DNA from: JBNFVY01 sp049943335
GTDB lineage: Bacteria; Pseudomonadota; Alphaproteobacteria; Rhodobacterales; Rhodobacteraceae
Direction of reading: 5' to 3'
NCBI RefSeq assembly: GCF_049943335.1
Contig: NZ_JBNFVY010000001.1
Coordinates: forward strand, 496,001 to 560,000
DNA length: 64,000 nt
This document shows, one piece after another, positions 63,818 through 64,000 of this stretch. Position 1 is the first letter of the stretch; each line of letters begins with the position of its first letter. The notes below the pieces were generated by a model that was not told the origin of the DNA, did not search any database, and saw nothing but the letters and a program-made list of their open reading frames with translations. Made by a program: the position numbers and the translations under genes.

Positions 63818-64000
63818 ATGCAGACGGATTTGTACTTTGTGTTAGGGCTGGTCGTGGGGATCCTTGCGATCCCGGCGATCTTCAGCGCCGTCTCTGAAGG
63901 CCGGGTGCCCAGGGCCGCGGCGATCATGGTCATGATTTCGGGCGGGCTGATCGTGCTGGCCGTATCGCAAAAACCCGGCGGGTATGCGCTGAACGAAATC
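63818..64000 (+). CDS. Membrane protein, 3' end beyond the window (partial)
   Basis: 61 codons are visible from ATG 63818 to the window end without a stop. Two hydrophobic segments (LYFVLGLVVGILAIPAIF and AAAIMVMISGGLIVLAVS) are separated by a short basic loop, followed by a KPGGYALNE stretch. I recognise no family. It probably follows pyk on the same transcript. Length and function cannot be judged because the gene is cut by the window edge. Confidence 0.7.
   Translation, partial: MQTDLYFVLGLVVGILAIPAIFSAVSEGRVPRAAAIMVMISGGLIVLAVSQKPGGYALNEI

Noticed and set aside
62200..63933. 577-codon open frame on the minus strand opposite pyruvate kinase
   Set aside because: The plus strand encodes a complete pyruvate kinase with active-site motifs; the antisense product is His/Arg/Gly-rich and has no motif.
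1..64000. tRNA, rRNA or known riboswitch genes
   Set aside because: I looked in the larger gaps for T-loop-like GTTCGANTC and for cloverleaf-compatible stems and found none. A covariance-model scan would be decisive.

Overview
The window is a piece of a high-GC alphaproteobacterial chromosome, most likely from the Rhodobacterales (Roseobacter/Rhodobacter group). The evidence is the gene set and order: pgsA-moaD-moaE, argH-lipoprotein-lysA, a 44-residue aa3-type cytochrome oxidase subunit IV, an Mcl1-type malyl-CoA lyase next to PHA genes, a TIGR02302/DUF4175 protein, and a YdcH-type small protein. Coding density is high, many neighbours overlap by 1-11 bases, and I see no IS element, prophage, CRISPR array, rRNA or tRNA. 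This is core chromosome rather than an island. All assignments were made by reading the sequence; no database was searched.

Layout. 1-7340: phospholipid synthesis (pgsA), molybdopterin synthase (moaD, moaE), an OmpA-family protein with a membrane coiled-coil partner, divergent ubiA and rsmE, and glutamate-cysteine ligase. 7596-11565: a complete Anbu cluster (circularly permuted ATP-grasp, alpha-E protein, transglutaminase, proteasome-like Anbu). 11566-14996, minus strand: plsY, then pyrB, a small membrane protein and a dihydroorotase homologue that has lost its catalytic residues. 15103-21379: uracil-DNA glycosylase, moaB and an RND efflux pair. 21381-29724: DsbD-alpha-like protein, YqgE, Sua5/TsaC, an acyl-CoA dehydrogenase (DmdC-like) coupled to a metallo-beta-lactamase-fold hydrolase, cytochrome oxidase subunit IV, AzlCD and MobA. 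29705-37852: GreA, ETF-ubiquinone oxidoreductase, a TPR protein, ispE, polyprenyl diphosphate synthase and a tRNA methyltransferase. 37978-43924: YdcH, phaB, phaA, an EAL protein and a divergent PAS/MCP-like protein. 43948-54088: argH, an LptM-like lipoprotein, lysA, the DUF4175 protein and the ftsE-ftsX-plsC-PPOX run. 54184-64000: accA, an AraC/GyrI regulator, malyl-CoA lyase, a D-glutamate module (dgcN, dgcA, D-amino-acid transaminase), DUF1244 and N-formylglutamate amidohydrolase genes bordered by tandem repeats, pyruvate kinase and a partial gene.

How the genes work together. Molybdenum cofactor genes (moaD, moaE, moaB, mobA) are spread over 30 kb. phaA and phaB with the malyl-CoA lyase fit PHB metabolism and the ethylmalonyl-CoA route of Rhodobacterales. 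ETF-QO takes electrons from acyl-CoA dehydrogenases such as the one at 23954. ubiA, ispE and the polyprenyl diphosphate synthase all serve ubiquinone. The three-gene D-glutamate module would turn D-glutamate into N-acetyl-L-glutamate and exchange amino groups among D-amino acids.

The least understood parts are the Anbu cluster, the pseudo-dihydroorotase operon, the PAS/MCP-like protein with an altered signalling tip, and a seven-copy 11-bp tandem repeat at 60756-60832.
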